A DNA stretch of 25,753 nt. Origin: a virus. A program made the position numbers and the translations under genes. The stretch covers positions 1-25,753 of the IMG/VR virus record IMGVR_UViG_3300009433_000048. One strand, given 5' to 3'. The notes beneath the pieces were generated by a model. It saw only the letters and a program-made list of their open reading frames with translations, was not told where the DNA came from and made no database searches. Below are positions 23,409 to 25,753 of the stretch, piece after piece; positions within the stretch are counted from its first letter, which is position 1; every line of letters starts with the position of its first letter.

Positions 23409-25599
23409 AGTTATAAATGATGTAGTAGAAAAAGTATCTTATAAGACATCCAACGGAATGGTCGATGTAAAAGATCCATATCACTTATTTTTATTAAAAG
23501 AAGAATTTGAAAAATTATTAGATCCTGATCTTGTGCATGCAGCCTTATATGAAGCAGATACAGATAAAGAACCACCATTAGATGACGCTGAACAAGAAAA
23601 AAGAAAGAAAATGGGATTGGTGTGGAAAGGAAAAGGTTATGGTAAAGAAAATGAAGATGGTATAACACATAAAAATGATGGTGGAAAATTAGTTGCAATT
23701 GAAAAAGAAAAAGAAAAACAAAAAAATGATCCTCAAAAGCTGACAGCAAAAGATTTTACAACAAAGACTGGTGAGCAAGATCCAGAACAAAAAGGACCTC
23801 AACCTGGAGAAGAACATCACGGTGCAAAAATGCCAACACCAGAACAGACAAAGAAAGACACAGATAATAAGACACAAAAAGCTAAAGAAAAAGTAGATAA
23901 AATGCCTGATGGACCTGAAAAAGAAAATGCAAAAAAGGTACTTGATATGCTTTCACGTTTTGCAAATGCAAAAACAAAAGAAGAGAAAATAGCAGTACTT
24001 CAAGAGATGCAAGCCAGTGGTCTTATACAAAGAAATGACAGAGGAAGTGGAACAAAAAAGATTTATTTTTCAGGCGATACTGGTTTACATTATAAAGAGT
24101 TTGGACAGGATACTGCACTTCATAGAGAAATTGCTATACTAGATGAAGAACAATTTGAAGAGACAGGACAGGGATTACTGAATACAAAAGATCAAGCAAA
24201 TTATGGTAAGAAAAAAATGGCACCAATGAATTTATTTGATGGGCAAGAAAAAGAAGTTTCTGTAAAACAAAATGATGACGGCTCTGTTCAAATTGGTGAT
24301 GACCCAGGAACAACACTTAAGACATTACCAGATCCAAATGAAGATGATAATGCTGATAAAAAATTAAGAGAAAGAATAGATGAAGCGTATACAAAAGATG
24401 GTGCATTAAATAAAGAAGAATATGAAAAAGCAAAGATGGCAATAAAACGTCATAATTTACTTGTTAAAGAAATTGAAAAAGTAATTGCTGCAGGAGGCGG
24501 AAGTTTAAAATGTACAGACCCCATTCCAGGAGTTCAACCAGATACACAAGAGAATAGAGATAAGATAAAAAGCAAAACTGGTGAAAATGTAGCAAACAGA
24601 TTAGAGGAACTTTCAGGAGGAAACTTAACTGGAGCACAGAAAAAAATTATTGATAGACTTAATAAATTAAAGTCACCACCATTATCACAGGAAGAATATG
24701 AGACTGAATTAATGTCTCTAGCAACAGCGATACAAAATGATATTGATTTCTCAACAGGTTATGCAGATCTTGCTGAAACATTATCATATATGAGACATTT
24801 GAATAGAGGTAGTGTTGCATATTTACCTTCAGCTGGTAATTTTCCTCTTGGTGATGTACTCACATTCCCAGATACAGAAAATCAACCAGATTTTGAAAAT
24901 GATTCTCCTGAAGATATAGCATCAAAAATGAAGGCGATTTTTATATCAGTTGATAATAGAAGTATTAAGAAAGGCGAAGGAGGAGCTAGCTCAACACATA
25001 CAAAAGTTGAATTAACAGAATTTGTCGATATGGATAAAATTCCAGCAAAAGAAGTTGCAAAAGATCAAGCATGGTTATCTGACAAAGGATACGATCAAAT
25101 ATTTGGTGTTAGAGGTGAGAAAGAACCGACTAAAGAAGAAGTTAATACAGCACATGATGAAGTAAAAAAACAGGCAGAGAAATATGGTGTTGATGTAACA
25201 AGTAATGAACATATAGAACAAAGAAGAAAAAGGGTTGATAGCTCTATTGATAAAGTAAAAAGAGATAGAAAGAAAGCTAATAAGCCAGATCTTACTTCAG
25301 AAGAAGAATCATTAATGAGAAAGAAACATGAAGCATATTATGATCTTGGAAAAGTGCAGGCTGATGTTTACAATAGACAACTTGATCAAGGTGCAGTACA
25401 GTTGTATACAAATGAAGTATGGAAAGAAGACAAAGATGGAAATGCAACAACCAGTGAAACAGATGGCATGGACTGTAAAGCATATATAAAATTTGAATTT
25501 GCTGCAGGATGGTTAAAAAGTGGAAAACCAAACAATAAAGTTCCTTCTAGATTTAAAAATAAAAAGAGAGATGATCAAGGAAACTTAGTCGACTGCTAA
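23395..25599 (+). CDS. Large charged hypothetical protein, probably virion-associated
   Basis: 734 residues, starting inside the polymerase-like gene with AGAGGA upstream. It is highly charged with long Lys/Glu/Asp stretches. Residues 1-55 are helical (VINDVVEKVSYKTSNG and on), 70-200 look disordered with a GLVWKGKGYGKENEDG motif, 210-290 may be globular (KKIYFSGDTGLHYKEFGQDT), and the rest alternates helices with compact parts such as FSTGYADLAETLSYMRHLNR and a Cys-containing end (DGMDCKAYIKFEF). No catalytic family was recognised. I recall similar architecture in marine phage structural or injected proteins, but this is weak. Coupled translation with the polymerase-like gene suggests joint function or packaging. 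Confidence 0.6.
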   Translation: MSISKVINDVVEKVSYKTSNGMVDVKDPYHLFLLKEEFEKLLDPDLVHAALYEADTDKEPPLDDAEQEKRKKMGLVWKGKGYGKENEDGITHKNDGGKLVAIEKEKEKQKNDPQKLTAKDFTTKTGEQDPEQKGPQPGEEHHGAKMPTPEQTKKDTDNKTQKAKEKVDKMPDGPEKENAKKVLDMLSRFANAKTKEEKIAVLQEMQASGLIQRNDRGSGTKKIYFSGDTGLHYKEFGQDTALHREIAILDEEQFEETGQGLLNTKDQANYGKKKMAPMNLFDGQEKEVSVKQNDDGSVQIGDDPGTTLKTLPDPNEDDNADKKLRERIDEAYTKDGALNKEEYEKAKMAIKRHNLLVKEIEKVIAAGGGSLKCTDPIPGVQPDTQENRDKIKSKTGENVANRLEELSGGNLTGAQKKIIDRLNKLKSPPLSQEEYETELMSLATAIQNDIDFSTGYADLAETLSYMRHLNRGSVAYLPSAGNFPLGDVLTFPDTENQPDFENDSPEDIASKMKAIFISVDNRSIKKGEGGASSTHTKVELTEFVDMDKIPAKEVAKDQAWLSDKGYDQIFGVRGEKEPTKEEVNTAHDEVKKQAEKYGVDVTSNEHIEQRRKRVDSSIDKVKRDRKKANKPDLTSEEESLMRKKHEAYYDLGKVQADVYNRQLDQGAVQLYTNEVWKEDKDGNATTSETDGMDCKAYIKFEFAAGWLKSGKPNNKVPSRFKNKKRDDQGNLVDC

Positions 25600-25753
25600 T
25601 GATAAAATTAAAGGATATATTGATGGAAGAAAAAGTTATGGATACGGCTGGAATAATATTAAGAGATCCAGTTGCAGGTATTGTTTTATGCAAAGACACA
25701 GAAAAGTGGGGTATTCCAAAGGGTAAAGTGGAGCTCGGTGAAAGTCCTATTGA
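25599..25753 (+). CDS. Nudix hydrolase, N-terminal part (3' partial)
   Basis: The gene starts at an ATG in a TAATG overlap with the previous stop and runs off the right edge after 51 residues. It shows the beginning of the Nudix fold: AGIILRDPVAGIVLCKDTEK then WGIPKGKVELGES, where G42-x5-E48 is the first part of the Nudix box (GX5EX7REUXEEXGU); the rest lies outside the window. Nudix enzymes hydrolyse nucleoside diphosphates linked to another group, and T4 carries NudE. The N-terminal MIKLKDIL is a short lead-in before the domain. The substrate is unknown. Confidence 0.85.
   Translation, partial: MIKLKDILMEEKVMDTAGIILRDPVAGIVLCKDTEKWGIPKGKVELGESPI

Noticed and set aside
23411-23877. Minus-strand hydrophobic frames opposite the charged protein
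   Set aside because: Runs of Phe and Leu come from reading AAA/GAA-rich codons backwards, so apparent membrane segments are artefacts.
1-25753. tRNA genes, CRISPR arrays, insertion sequences, integrase or attachment sites
   Set aside because: None was recognised: no regularly spaced repeats, no transposase or integrase-like protein and no cloverleaf was noticed by eye, although short tRNAs could be missed without a computed scan.

Overview
The window reads as part of an AT-rich, strictly lytic-looking contractile-tailed phage of the T4 superfamily, most like the marine lineages (cyanophage or pelagiphage type). The evidence is a gp18-like tail sheath next to a gp19-like tail tube of 162 residues, a gp26-like baseplate protein, a tape measure protein, large baseplate/hub structural proteins and a LysM-type tail protein. 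All but one gene lie on the + strand, tightly packed with many stop/start overlaps. The host cannot be read from the sequence. The low GC and the marine-type structural and 2OG-oxygenase families fit a low-GC marine bacterium, but this is inference.

Layout. (1) 1-1274: end of an S74-chaperone tail fibre protein, a marine-phage fibre-type protein and a small unknown protein. (2) 1318-7662: a translationally coupled seven-gene cassette: three different 2OG-Fe(II) oxygenases in a row, a GH130-like beta-propeller, a TPR/FkbM-methyltransferase/WavE-glycosyltransferase fusion, a nucleotidyltransferase-HAD fusion and a GDPD-like phosphodiesterase. It looks like a glycan-modification module inserted between fibre and tail genes. 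(3) 7727-21597: tail morphogenesis: small coiled-coil protein, sheath, strong terminator, tube, structured intergenic RNA, gp26-like protein, small membrane-anchored protein, tape measure, baseplate/tube-type protein, LysM protein, giant hub-type protein and a Pro/Gln-tailed protein. (4) 21599-21975: a bidirectional terminator and the only minus-strand gene, an exported TonB C-terminal-domain protein. (5) 22104-25753: a divergent, compact family A DNA polymerase-like protein overlapping a large charged unknown protein, then the start of a Nudix hydrolase.

The strongest unexpected signals are four. A start-less 75-codon ORF sits directly after the gp26-like gene, in the -1 frame, at a perfectly phased A AAT TTC slippery heptamer, suggesting a programmed frameshift just upstream of the tape measure gene. 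The secreted TonB-domain protein is a candidate for interference with host TonB-dependent receptors. The polymerase-like protein keeps family A motifs A, B and C in only 434 residues. The glycan/oxygenase cassette is the fourth. All functions are read from sequence alone, without database searches.
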